From the NCBI RefSeq assembly GCF_900163645.1, contig NZ_FUKM01000057.1, forward strand, positions 62,001-126,000: a DNA stretch of 64,000 bases, given 5' to 3'. Under the pieces are notes generated by a model that worked only from the letters and a program-made list of their open reading frames with translations, did not search any database and was not told the origin of the DNA. Numbering within the stretch: position 1 is the first letter of the stretch; each line of letters begins with the position of its first letter. Below are positions 8,937 through 17,232 of the stretch, piece by piece. The translations under genes were made by a program, and so were the position numbers. This DNA comes from Halomonas citrativorans (GTDB lineage: Bacteria > Pseudomonadota > Gammaproteobacteria > Pseudomonadales > Halomonadaceae).

Positions 8937-9923
8937 ATGAAAAAACTCATCAGCACCACTTGTATAGCTGCCTGCGGCAGCGCCTTACTAATTTCTGCTT
9001 CCATTTCAACTGCCAACGCTGCCGGTTGGCCCACCGGTGACGTCCGCTTGGTAGTGCCCTACGCGCCGGGTGGCACCACTGACGTGCTTTCACGCCGCGT
9101 GGCCGACTTGCTTAAAGATGCGCTGGATACCAATGTCATTGTTGAGAACCGCCCAGGTGCAGGCTCGACAGTGGGTACTGGTCGTCTAGCACGCGGTGGT
9201 CGCGATGCGGATCATACGCTTTTAATGGCATCGCCGGGCCATACGATCGGTGCTGCCATTTACCCTGATCTTGCTTACGATCCTGTCGAAGATTTCGTTT
9301 TCATTCAAAATGTCATTGATATACCCAACGTGATGGTGGTGCCTGCCAGCAGTCCTTACAACACGGTTGTTGAGTTTATAGAAGCTGCGCAGGATCAGAA
9401 CATGGCCTTCAGCCATAGCGGCGTGGGTAGCTCCATTCATATGTCGGGCGAGCTGTTCAAGACACTGACCGGTTCCGACATGACTGCCGTGCCTTTCGCG
9501 GGAAGTGGTGCAGCCCTGCCTGCCCTGCTGGGTGGCGATGTAGACGTCTCCTTTGAAAATATGCCAACCGTCTATTCGCATATCAGATCCGGCGACTTGC
9601 GCGCTCTTGCCGTCACGTCTGCAGAACGCTCGCCTTACCTGCCTGACGTGCCCACACTCTCCGAAATCGGTGAGTACAATCTTGACCAGTTTGTTACCAC
9701 GGCCTGGTTCGGCCTCATCGCGCACAACTCGTTCCCCGAAGAGGGTTTTGAGGCCATGCAGGCAGCACTGGACGAAGTGATGGAGCGTGAAGAGTTCCTG
9801 GATTTTGCCGAGCAGCTAGGCGCTCAGCCGGGCCAGATAGAAGGCGAAGCGTTCAAGCAGTTCGTGATCGATGATCTGGAACGCTGGCAGGAAGTGGCCG
9901 AGCAGGCCGGCATCAGTCAGTAA
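8937..9923 (+). CDS. tripartite tricarboxylate transporter substrate-binding protein (TctC/Bug family)
   Basis: Periplasmic receptor of the tripartite tricarboxylate transporter next door. A Sec signal peptide (KK then a hydrophobic stretch ending ANAAG) spans about residues 1-27. The mature protein has the Bug-family blocks VRLVVPYAPGGTTDVLSR, VENRPGAGSTVG, FSHSGVGSSIHMSGELF, VPFAGSGAALPALLGGDV and LPDVPTLSE. The start is at 8937 with AGGAAG upstream; a start at 8871 would put extra residues before the signal peptide and overlap the operators. Length is 328 aa. Bug proteins bind many different carboxylates, so the substrate cannot be read from the sequence. Confidence 0.92.
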   Translation: MKKLISTTCIAACGSALLISASISTANAAGWPTGDVRLVVPYAPGGTTDVLSRRVADLLKDALDTNVIVENRPGAGSTVGTGRLARGGRDADHTLLMASPGHTIGAAIYPDLAYDPVEDFVFIQNVIDIPNVMVVPASSPYNTVVEFIEAAQDQNMAFSHSGVGSSIHMSGELFKTLTGSDMTAVPFAGSGAALPALLGGDVDVSFENMPTVYSHIRSGDLRALAVTSAERSPYLPDVPTLSEIGEYNLDQFVTTAWFGLIAHNSFPEEGFEAMQAALDEVMEREEFLDFAEQLGAQPGQIEGEAFKQFVIDDLERWQEVAEQAGISQ

Positions 9924-9939
9924 ACAGCACTAAAAAAAT

Positions 9940-9970
9940 GAAGGCGGAGGTTGTCATGACCTTCGCCTTC
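9940..9970 (+). terminator. intercistronic hairpin between tctC and tctB
   Basis: GAAGGCGGAGGT (9940-9951) pairs with ACCTTCGCCTTC (9959-9970) around a 7-base loop; 12 pairs including one G-U. No U-run follows. Such a hairpin between a receptor gene and its membrane-subunit genes often stabilises or partly terminates the transcript so the receptor is made in excess; that role is inferred. Confidence 0.5.
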
Positions 9971-10007
9971 ACTGCTTTCGTGAGCTTGTCCCTTTGGAGA
10001 GGCTGTT

Positions 10008-10508
10008 ATGTCATTCTCTGATTACAGTGCCGTGAACAGAATTAAAGATACCCTGGATTTTATGACCGGCATTATATTGCTGGTGGTTTCGTTAGTGCTG
10101 GCGCTATATCTCGTTCCCAACTATATCGGTGAGCCGCCTATACTGCAGAACCCCATGATGTCACCGCGTTGGCTACCCAATATCGTTAGTTGGCTGATGC
10201 TGGCTTTTTCAGTGTTACTGATTCTTCAAGGGTTGCTGGTGGCCAATAAAAGTGAAAACGATGAACGAAAATTCATTAAAGGCTCCTTTCGTCGTTTTGT
10301 CATCATGGTGATTGCCCTTCTGGTTTACGTACTGTTTTTCGAAACATTAGGCGCCATCTTGACCGGCATCTTGGCAACCGTACTTCTCTTTTTGGCACAC
10401 CCTGTCAGAACCTGGTGGGTCTATGGGTTTGCTGTGGCTTTTCCTGTGGGCGTGACGTTGCTGTTTGTCAATGTGATGAATGTTCCACTTCCGCTAATGC
10501 CTTATTAA
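10008..10508 (+). CDS. tripartite tricarboxylate transporter small membrane subunit (TctB)
   Basis: Small integral-membrane subunit of the TTT carrier, 166 aa with four predicted helices (about residues 18-40, 58-78, 94-114 and 118-160). The region between helices 1 and 2 (GEPPILQNPMMSPRWLPN) resembles other TctB proteins, which are poorly conserved; the order receptor-small-large subunit makes the call safe. GGAGAGG lies 6 bases before the ATG. The gene follows the intercistronic hairpin and precedes tctA by 33 bases, so it is in the same operon. Confidence 0.88.
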   Translation: MSFSDYSAVNRIKDTLDFMTGIILLVVSLVLALYLVPNYIGEPPILQNPMMSPRWLPNIVSWLMLAFSVLLILQGLLVANKSENDERKFIKGSFRRFVIMVIALLVYVLFFETLGAILTGILATVLLFLAHPVRTWWVYGFAVAFPVGVTLLFVNVMNVPLPLMPY

Positions 10509-10541
10509 CAACTTCTTGGCGGCGCGCAGCCTGGGTGATAT

Positions 10542-12035
10542 ATGGAAAACCTTACCGAAGTACTGCAACTTTTCTTAAGTATCGATAACTTTATAGCCAT
10601 TGCGCTTGGCGTGGTCATTGGCGTTACCGTAGGATCTATCCCGGGCTTGACGGCCACCATGGCCGTCGCATTAGCCTTGCCCTTTACCTTCTCGATGCAG
10701 CCTGTCGCTGCGGTTCTGTTGCTCGTGGGTATCTATAAAGGGGGCATGTATGGCGGCTCAATTACCGCTATCCTGATTCGTACGCCAGGCTCTCCCGCGT
10801 CTGCCTGTACGTTGCTAGACGGCTATCCTATGGCGCAGCAGGGCAATGCCAAGAAGGCGCTTAAAACTGCACTGTTCTCTTCGGTCATCGCGGACTTCAT
10901 TTCCAACATCGCTCTGATATTTTTTGCTGCTTATCTCGCCAAGATAGCGCTCAACTTTGGCGCGCCTGAGTTCTTCTGGCTGATCTGCTTTTCTCTTACC
11001 ATCATCATTTCCTTGGCAAGTGGTTCAATGGTGAAGGGTCTTCTGGCGGCATTGATGGGGATACTGCTGTCATTGGTAGGGCTTGACTCGGTCTTCGGAT
11101 CGCAGCGCCTTACCTTTGGTAACTACAACCTGATGGATTCGATCTCCTTTATTCCGCTGCTGATCGGCCTGTTTGCCATACCCGAGATTATTGAGTTCTA
11201 TAGAAAGAAAGCACTACCTCACATTAAGGCAAAAGCCAGCGGAGTTGGCATGACCCTAGCCGAGCTCAAGCGCTGCATGAAAAGTATCGTTCGCGGCAGC
11301 CTGATCGGCGTGGTTATTGGCGCCATTCCAGGTACGGGAGCAACGGCCGCGGCATTTATCTCCTATAGCGATGCCCGCCGCCGCTCTCCCAACAAGGAGA
11401 ATTTCGGCAAAGGGGAAGTCGAGGGTGTCGCGGCTGCCGAGGCGGGCAACAACGGGGTAGCCGGCGCGACGCTGATACCGCTGCTCTCGCTGGGTATTCC
11501 GGGTGATGTCATCACGGCCATCATTTTGGGGGCGTTCATGGTGCACGGGCTAACGCCTGGCCCCATCATGTTCCAGGAGAACCTGTCGCTGATCTATGCG
11601 CTGTTTCTCGGGATCATGTTCAGCTCATTGATATTGCTGGTGGTCGGCAACGCGGCGATCAAGTATTTCTCGCTGATTGCGGATATTCCCAAGTCGATCC
11701 TTTTCCCTATCGTCTTGATGTTCTGCATTTACGGCGCCTATGCGGTCAATAACGCCACGTTCGATATCTGGCTGATGCTGGCCTTTGGCGTGGTGGGCTA
11801 TCTGTTCAATCGGACGGGCATTCCCGCCGCACCGTTTCTGATCGGTTTTATCCTTGGCCCCATGTTTGAAGACAATCTCAGGCGCTCTCTGCTGATCAGC
11901 AACGGCGATCTATCGATTTTTGTCCGTGGCCCGATCACCTGGTTCTTTATCGCGATCACGTTTGGTTCCATTGCCTTTGCCATATTTCGCTTTTTCAAGG
12001 ATCGAAAACTAAAACCGAGCCAGCCAGTTAATTAA
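10542..12035 (+). CDS. tripartite tricarboxylate transporter large permease (TctA)
   Basis: Twelve-helix permease of the TTT family, driving uptake of the acid captured by the TctC receptor. Conserved blocks are GVTVGSIPGLTATMAVALALPFTF near the start, YKGGMYGGSITAILIRTPGSPASACTLLDGYP near residue 70, and the repeat-related GAIPGTGATAAAFISY and TLIPLLSLGIPGDVITAIILGAFM in the second half. At 497 aa it is full length. It is translated directly after tctB and followed 85 bases later by a class III CoA-transferase gene, hinting that the imported acid is turned into a CoA ester. Confidence 0.93.
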   Translation: MENLTEVLQLFLSIDNFIAIALGVVIGVTVGSIPGLTATMAVALALPFTFSMQPVAAVLLLVGIYKGGMYGGSITAILIRTPGSPASACTLLDGYPMAQQGNAKKALKTALFSSVIADFISNIALIFFAAYLAKIALNFGAPEFFWLICFSLTIIISLASGSMVKGLLAALMGILLSLVGLDSVFGSQRLTFGNYNLMDSISFIPLLIGLFAIPEIIEFYRKKALPHIKAKASGVGMTLAELKRCMKSIVRGSLIGVVIGAIPGTGATAAAFISYSDARRRSPNKENFGKGEVEGVAAAEAGNNGVAGATLIPLLSLGIPGDVITAIILGAFMVHGLTPGPIMFQENLSLIYALFLGIMFSSLILLVVGNAAIKYFSLIADIPKSILFPIVLMFCIYGAYAVNNATFDIWLMLAFGVVGYLFNRTGIPAAPFLIGFILGPMFEDNLRRSLLISNGDLSIFVRGPITWFFIAITFGSIAFAIFRFFKDRKLKPSQPVN

Positions 12036-12120
12036 TAACACTGAGGTTCTTATCAAAGCTTGCCCTTATCAAGCTGGATGAGCTGCGCTGTTGTGGACCA
12101 ATAATAAACAGGAGAGTTTT

Positions 12121-13338
12121 ATGCCAGGGCCGTTAACAGGGTTGCGCGTACTCGATTTGAGCAGGGTAATGGCAGGCCCTTGGTGTACGCAGATACTCGC
12201 GGACATGGGCGCGGAGGTCATCAAGATAGAGCGTCCGGGCCTTGGCGATGACACGCGCCACTGGGGGCCGCCGTGGTGGCAAGGGGAGGGCGAGCAGGCG
12301 CCTCAATCGGCTTACTATCTTTCAGCCAACCGTGGAAAGCACTCGGTAACTGTTGATATCGCCCACCCCGAAGGCCAAGCGTTGCTTCATGAGCTGACGG
12401 TCCAGTGTGATATCGTCGTGGAGAACTTCAAGACCGGTGGGCTCGCCGATAAGCGGCTTGACTATGCAAGCCTCTCGGCGATCAATCCCGGGGTTATCTA
12501 CTGCTCCGTTACGGGGTTTGGCCAGACTGGGCCCATGGCCAGGATGGCGGGCTACGACTACCTGATTCAGGCCCAGGCAGGGCTGATGAGTATCACCGGT
12601 GTGCCGGATGGCCTGCCCGGCGCCGGGCCGCAGCGGGTGGGCATGGCCGTGGCGGATTTGACCACGGGCATGAACGCCGTGGTGGCCATTTTGGGGGCCC
12701 TGCACCACCGCCATCAGACCGGCGAGGGGCAGCATATCGATATGGCCCTGCTGGATGTACAGGTAAGCTGGCTTGCCAATCAGGCACTCAACTACTTCTG
12801 CAGCGGCACGTCCCCTAAGCGTACCGGTGAATATCACCCCAATCTTGTGCCCTACCAGCCTTTTCCAACGGCAGATGGCAAGGTCATTATCGCTATCGGC
12901 AACGACGGTCAGTTCCAGCGTTTCTGTGAGGCGGTGGGCATCGCTCATGTAGCGGATGATCCGCGGTTTGTCACCAATCCTCTGCGCGTCAAGCACCGCG
13001 AAACGCTGGTTGCGTTGATCAGTGACGTGACACGTGGCTTTGAAAGCACCGCTCTCACCATAATGCTGCAATCCATCAGCGTTCCTTGCGGCCCCATTCA
13101 GGACATCGCCCAGGTATTCGAGGATGAGCAGGTAAAGGCACGCGGTATGAAGATCGATGTTCCTGGCAAGGCGGGCAGCGTGCCCGGCGTTGCCAACCCC
13201 ATCAAGTACTCCAAAACGGCCTTGAGCTACCCTAAGGCGCCGCCGGCGCTGGGTGAAGATACCCAAGACGTACTGACCCGGCTGCTGGGTAAAAGCGACG
13301 AGGCGGTTCACCGCTTGCAGGAAAAGGGTGTGGTCTAG
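12121..13338 (+). CDS. class III (CaiB/BaiF) CoA-transferase
   Basis: Transfers CoA between acyl groups and carboxylic acids, here probably activating the acid taken up by the preceding TTT carrier. Family landmarks are LDLSRVMAGPWCTQILADMGAEVIKIE (residues 11-37), SANRGKHSVTVDI, NFKTGGL, CSVTGFGQTGP, and the GMAVADLTTG segment holding the likely catalytic aspartate near residue 179. Length 405 aa is typical. The start at 12121 has GGAGAG about 8 bases upstream. It reads convergently into the SDR gene with only 4 bases between the stop codons. Donor and acceptor are unknown. Confidence 0.9.
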   Translation: MPGPLTGLRVLDLSRVMAGPWCTQILADMGAEVIKIERPGLGDDTRHWGPPWWQGEGEQAPQSAYYLSANRGKHSVTVDIAHPEGQALLHELTVQCDIVVENFKTGGLADKRLDYASLSAINPGVIYCSVTGFGQTGPMARMAGYDYLIQAQAGLMSITGVPDGLPGAGPQRVGMAVADLTTGMNAVVAILGALHHRHQTGEGQHIDMALLDVQVSWLANQALNYFCSGTSPKRTGEYHPNLVPYQPFPTADGKVIIAIGNDGQFQRFCEAVGIAHVADDPRFVTNPLRVKHRETLVALISDVTRGFESTALTIMLQSISVPCGPIQDIAQVFEDEQVKARGMKIDVPGKAGSVPGVANPIKYSKTALSYPKAPPALGEDTQDVLTRLLGKSDEAVHRLQEKGVV

Positions 13339-13342
13339 CGGC

Positions 13343-14056
13343 TCAGCCGACGGTGACGCCACCGCAGACGAACAGGGTCTGGCCAGTGATGAACCCGCTG
13401 CGCTGATCGCAGAAGAAGCTGACCGCGTGAGCGACCTCTTCAGGCTGGCCCATGCGCCCTATCGGCACGTTATCGATGATGCGCCGCGCGCGCTCGGAGT
13501 CCGGCGGATTGTTCTCCCAGAACGCAGTGGTGGCAATCGGGCCGGGAGCGACGCAGTTGACAGTAATGCCATCTTGGGCAAGCTCCAGCGCCCAGGTGCG
13601 CGCCATGGCCTGCACGGCCCCCTTGGTAGCGCTATACAGCGTTCTTGCCTCTTTGCCTAATACAACGCGGCTGGCGTTGAAGACAATACGCCCGTGGCCG
13701 CTTTCGCGCAGCTTGGGCAGCAGCGCCTTGGTGCACACCAGCGCTGCACGCACGTTCAGGTGCATCAGCGTATCGAAACCATCAATATCGGTGTCATCAA
13801 GCAGCGCAGGCGCCACGATACCCACGTTATTGACCAGGCAGGCGACGGGCAGGCCCTCGGTGACTTTCAACAGCAACTGTTGGGTAGCGGCTACGTCCGA
13901 AAGATCGACTTGATAGGCGTGCTCCTTGAGTGATGGCGCTTCAGGTTCGACGATGTCGAGCACGAGGACGCGATAGCCATCTTGCTGCAGACGCAGGGCG
14001 ATGGCTTGGCCTATATTGCGGGCGCCGCCGGTAACCACGGCGAAGGGTGTCGTCAT
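13343..14056 (-). CDS. short-chain dehydrogenase/reductase (FabG-like)
   Basis: Soluble NAD(P)-dependent oxidoreductase, classical SDR type. The nucleotide-binding motif TGGARNIG is near residue 9, NNVG near residue 84, the active-site region has Ser at FNAS, then the Tyr-x3-Lys motif YSATKGA, and VAPGP follows. The start at 14056 is preceded by AGGAG; 237 aa. It is the last gene of a leftward operon (atoE, yciI-like, catC2, SDR). The substrate is unknown; within this cluster it might reduce or oxidise a 3-oxo or 3-hydroxy acid. Confidence 0.88.
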   Translation of the reverse strand: MTTPFAVVTGGARNIGQAIALRLQQDGYRVLVLDIVEPEAPSLKEHAYQVDLSDVAATQQLLLKVTEGLPVACLVNNVGIVAPALLDDTDIDGFDTLMHLNVRAALVCTKALLPKLRESGHGRIVFNASRVVLGKEARTLYSATKGAVQAMARTWALELAQDGITVNCVAPGPIATTAFWENNPPDSERARRIIDNVPIGRMGQPEEVAHAVSFFCDQRSGFITGQTLFVCGGVTVG

Positions 14057-14100
14057 GAGGTGCTCCTGTTGGATACGTAACGAGGCCGAGTCAGGAGCGC

Positions 14101-14391
14101 TCAACGATCGTCGTCACGAATGGAGGAGGGGTGGCGGCACAGCGGTCTCACCATGATATCCATGTAGGGAAAGAGCGGTAGCCTTGAAATGAGTTCGTGC
14201 AGTTCACTATTGTTCTCCACGTCAAAGATGCTGACGTTGGCGTAGCTGCCAGCGATGCGCCATAGGTGGCGCCACTTGCCTTGAGCCTGAAGGTCTTGAG
14301 CATACTGCCGCTCTCGGGCCTTGATCTCATCGGCCACGTTGGCGGGCATGTCATGGGGCAGATTAACTACCATCTCCACGTGAAATAGCAT
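14101..14391 (-). CDS. second muconolactone delta-isomerase (CatC paralogue)
   Basis: A 96 aa ferredoxin-fold protein of the CatC family, which converts muconolactone to 3-oxoadipate enol-lactone. By hand count it matches the catC product at 31215-31505 at 68 of 96 positions (71%) with no gaps. Shared blocks include QGKWRHLWR, AGSY, NVSIFDV, LPLFPYM and the C-terminal LCRHPSSIR. Because it lies in the IclR-operator region with atoE and an SDR, rather than with catA and catB, it may act on a related lactone or serve as a separately regulated copy. The stop-to-start distance to the SDR gene is 44 bases. Confidence 0.88.
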   Translation of the reverse strand: MLFHVEMVVNLPHDMPANVADEIKARERQYAQDLQAQGKWRHLWRIAGSYANVSIFDVENNSELHELISRLPLFPYMDIMVRPLCRHPSSIRDDDR

Positions 14392-14424
14392 CGCGCTTTC
14401 TCCGTTTCGCTTGTTTAGAAGGTG

Positions 14425-14721
14425 TTATAAGTAGCCGACACCGTCCAGATACGCCTTGCGCCAGAGGCAGATGACGACGCGTTCGAACAGGTCCGCTTGG
14501 CTGAACGGGTCATCATCAATGAAGGCCTGCGCGGCGTCTCGCGTTTCGCAGTCGAGCAGGTAAAGTCCGCCGGAAGCGGTCGCCCCGTCGTCGGAAAGCT
14601 TTGCGCCGCAGGCCAGCAGATGTTCCTTGTGTGCGTCCAGGTAGGCCAAGTGGGCCTCGCGCATCTCAAGGCGCCGCTCGTGGTGGTCGGGTTTGTCGAA
14701 GGTTTCGATCATATAAGGCAA
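14425..14721 (-). CDS. YciI-like protein
   Basis: Small (98 aa) protein with a YciI/ferredoxin-like fold: MPYMIETFDKPDHHERRLEMREAH at the start, then LSDDGATASGGLYLLDCETRDAAQAFIDDDPFSQADLFERVVI, the usual YciI layout with a conserved DPF segment. I chose the TTG at 14721 because AGGAG ends 6 bases before it and the resulting MPYMIE start matches YciI proteins; the ATG at 14712 is too far from that site. Catalytic function of YciI proteins is mostly unknown; some act as dehydrochlorinases or lactone-related enzymes. It is the second gene in the atoE operon. Confidence 0.8.
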   Translation of the reverse strand: MPYMIETFDKPDHHERRLEMREAHLAYLDAHKEHLLACGAKLSDDGATASGGLYLLDCETRDAAQAFIDDDPFSQADLFERVVICLWRKAYLDGVGYL

Positions 14722-14747
14722 GGTTCGCTCCTGCTCTACGGTGGAAT

Positions 14748-16082
14748 TTACGCGCCCAGGTAGCCCCAGAGCCACACGGCACCGGCAAAGATGACGCCCA
14801 GATACATTAGGATCAGTACCATGTAGCCCATCACGTCACGCAATTTCAGGCCTGAAATGGCGAGCACGGGGAGTATCCAGAAGGGTTGAACCATATTGGT
14901 CCACTGGTCGCCGATCTGCACGGCGAGCGCCGTCGCTGCGTGGGAGGCGCCAAGCTCAGTGGCCGCCTCGATCATGATCGGCCCCTGAACGGCCCACTGG
15001 CCACCTCCGGAAGGTGCCAGAATATTGATTACCCCGCCGCTGATGAACGACCAGATGGGTAGGGTCGCCGCACTCGAGATGTCCACGAACAGGTTGGCAA
15101 AGCTGACCATCAGCCCAGAGCCTACGAGGATGCCCATGATGCCGGCGTAGAAGGGGTACTGGATGATAATGCCCGATACGATACGCACGCCGTCGTTCAA
15201 GGCTGCAAGATACTGGACGGGCGATGCGAACAGCAGAATGCCGAGAAACACAAAGGTGAAGTTGACCGTGTTGAGATTCAGCGATCCGCCGCCAAGGCTG
15301 TAGAGTGCCACATAGAGCATGCCCAGCAGGCCAATGCCGATGCCGATGAAACGGCTATGATTGAGCCGTTCGGCTAGGGTGGCGCTCTGAGTGTCACTCA
15401 GCGTTGGTGCCGCTGGCTTATCTACGGTGGCGGGGTCGATCTCGACAATATCCTCGGGGCGCTTGGGATGAAGCCAGGCATTGAAAAGCGGCAGCGTGAC
15501 GATAATGAGAACGCTGGTAATAAGCAGAACGGGAGAGAAAATCGTTTCGGAGAGTGGGATTAGCCCCATCTCATCCTGCAGGAAATGTCCCTCGGTCGCG
15601 ATCAGTAGCGGCACGCTTCCGGAAAGGCCGATACCATAAAGCGCAAAGCCGGAATACGCCGCCGCGATCACCAACGGGTAATGCAGCCCCTTGACCTTTA
15701 CGGCCAGTTTCTGCGCCACGATACCGCCGATCACCAGGCCAAACCCCCAGTTGAGCCAACTGCCGATACCACCAATCAGCGTGGCGACCACGATGGCGGC
15801 AAAAGGCGTTCTGACCCAACCCGCGATACGATCGAGAAGTCGGTCGACTAACGGAGTTTTGGCCAGAATGTAGCCAGCCAGAAGAATAACGGTCATCTGC
15901 ATGCTGAATGCGAGCAGCCCCCAGAAACCGTCTCCCCAAAAGCGGGTGGCGGCGAATACCGATGTGCCTTCCACCAGCATGGCGAGCACGATGGTAACGG
16001 CCGTCAGCAGAATGGCGATGACCAGCGGATCAGGCATGTAGCGACTGACCAAGCGGGTAAAGAAATTGGCCATAGCCTGCAT
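14748..16082 (-). CDS. short-chain fatty acid transporter family protein (AtoE-like)
   Basis: Integral membrane protein of the AtoE family, 444 aa with about 10-12 helices, associated elsewhere with uptake of short-chain fatty acids such as acetoacetate or butyrate. Seen features are the N-terminal MANFFTRLVSRYMPDPLVIAILLT, the NWGFGLVIGGIVA segment, and the conserved SGGGQWAVQGPIM block near residue 360, followed by GDQWTNMVQPFW. AGGAG lies 7 bases before the ATG at 16082. It heads the leftward operon with the YciI-like, catC2 and SDR genes, and a palindromic operator lies 33 bases upstream, overlapping its probable promoter. Confidence 0.88.
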   Translation of the reverse strand: MQAMANFFTRLVSRYMPDPLVIAILLTAVTIVLAMLVEGTSVFAATRFWGDGFWGLLAFSMQMTVILLAGYILAKTPLVDRLLDRIAGWVRTPFAAIVVATLIGGIGSWLNWGFGLVIGGIVAQKLAVKVKGLHYPLVIAAAYSGFALYGIGLSGSVPLLIATEGHFLQDEMGLIPLSETIFSPVLLITSVLIIVTLPLFNAWLHPKRPEDIVEIDPATVDKPAAPTLSDTQSATLAERLNHSRFIGIGIGLLGMLYVALYSLGGGSLNLNTVNFTFVFLGILLFASPVQYLAALNDGVRIVSGIIIQYPFYAGIMGILVGSGLMVSFANLFVDISSAATLPIWSFISGGVINILAPSGGGQWAVQGPIMIEAATELGASHAATALAVQIGDQWTNMVQPFWILPVLAISGLKLRDVMGYMVLILMYLGVIFAGAVWLWGYLGA

Positions 16083-16114
16083 GGCGATTCTCCTGGAGTT
16101 GAAGTACTTTAAGT

Positions 16115-16138
16115 GTACGTATAGCGTACTAGTGTTCG
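16115..16138. promoter_or_regulatory. IclR-type operator with extra half-site, atoE promoter
   Basis: Perfect palindrome GTACG-TATAG-CGTAC (16115-16129) plus a further GTTCG arm at 16134-16138, whose left base is 19 from that of the palindrome. It lies just upstream of atoE and in the shared region with the rightward dehydrogenase/cyclase pair, so it might act on both directions. A palindrome plus one extra arm resembles the known PcaU operator design. Confidence 0.6.
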
Positions 16139-16311
16139 CATGGTGGTGATGATTGAGCTTGTTGAGCGAGCTAACAATGCGACGTTAGTCGCAGCTTGCT
16201 TCACAGAGCGCTCGCCAGGGCTGGATACGAGCCGCTCGCCGGCGTACTCAGCACCCTGATGATATCGACTGGGCGATATTTTGAGATGGCATCAAAGGAG
16301 AGACAGAAAAC

Positions 16312-17229
16312 ATGACACAACCCATTGAGCGCGTCGTGATCGTGGGGGCTGGCACCATGGGCGTAACGCTTGCCAAGCTAATGTTGGCGCATCGGATACC
16401 GGTACGCATGATCGATAATCAGGCGGCTGCTCTTGAGGCATGCCGACGCGAAATCGAGCGGACGTTCTCAGACAACCACCCGACGGTCGGTGAGCTTGAA
16501 GTGCAGGCTCACTGGTCGCAGGAGGGCGAAGGCAGCATTGTTATCGAGAGCGTAACGGAAAACCTGGCTATCAAGCGTGCGGTGATCGCCGAAGCCGAAG
16601 CGAACTGTGCAGCTACCACACTGATCGTCACCAATACCTCCGGGCTTTCCATCGATGCGATTGGTCAGGGTATGCGTCATCCCGAGCGCTTGGCCGGTGC
16701 GCACTTCTTCAACCCGGCGGATCTGATCCCTGCCGTGGAAGTCATTCCTGGAGCGGCCACCACCCAAGCGACGATCCATCGGACCTGCGCCTTTCTGTCG
16801 CTTCTTGGCAAACGGCCCGCTGTCCTCAAACAGAGCGTTCCTGGCTTTGTTGCGAACCGCATTCAGCACGCCATCATGCGCGAATGCCTTTCTCTACTGG
16901 AGAAGGGTGTTGTTGATGTTGAGGCGTTGGACGAGATCGTCCAGTTCTCTATCGGGGTTCGGCTGGCGCTTAACGGACCGTTGCTACAGCGCGATCTCAA
17001 CGGGCTTGATACGCACCTCAATATTGCCCGCTACCTGTACGAGGATCTCGAGGATACTCACACGCCTTCAAGGCTGCTTGAAGAGTACGTGGCGAAGGGG
17101 CGGCTAGGTGCCAAAGCCGGGCGAGGGTTCTACCCGTGGGATGAGGTTCACATCAAGCGTCAGGAGCTTGAGGCCCGCGGTAATCTGGAACACATCATTG
17201 CAATCGCGATGAATGACAAGAGGAGCTGA
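16312..17229 (+). CDS. 3-hydroxyacyl-CoA dehydrogenase family protein
   Basis: NAD-dependent oxidoreductase with an N-terminal Rossmann domain (VVIVGAGTMG at residues 9-18) and the C-terminal helical dehydrogenase domain. The signature HFFNPADLIPAVEVI is near residue 132, and VPGFVANRIQHAIMRE and GRLGAKAGRGFYPW follow. Length 305 aa is typical of single-domain members. AAGGAG lies 12 bases before the ATG. It is followed after 3 bases by the cyclase-family gene, so the two are a unit. The family also includes L-carnitine and L-gulonate dehydrogenases, so a CoA ester substrate is likely but not proved. Confidence 0.85.
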   Translation: MTQPIERVVIVGAGTMGVTLAKLMLAHRIPVRMIDNQAAALEACRREIERTFSDNHPTVGELEVQAHWSQEGEGSIVIESVTENLAIKRAVIAEAEANCAATTLIVTNTSGLSIDAIGQGMRHPERLAGAHFFNPADLIPAVEVIPGAATTQATIHRTCAFLSLLGKRPAVLKQSVPGFVANRIQHAIMRECLSLLEKGVVDVEALDEIVQFSIGVRLALNGPLLQRDLNGLDTHLNIARYLYEDLEDTHTPSRLLEEYVAKGRLGAKAGRGFYPWDEVHIKRQELEARGNLEHIIAIAMNDKRS

Positions 17230-17232
17230 CTG

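Noticed and set aside
12322-13362. Long open frame (346 codons) on the minus strand opposite the CoA-transferase gene
   Set aside because: The plus strand encodes a clear class III CoA-transferase over the same bases; the antisense product is low in recognisable structure.
16312-17229. L-carnitine dehydrogenase as the identity of the 3-hydroxyacyl-CoA dehydrogenase-like gene
   Set aside because: The size and fold fit, and betaine genes are near, but no carnitine genes or thioesterase adjoin it. Its partners are a cyclase-type hydrolase and the IclR-operator region, so the wider family call is safer.
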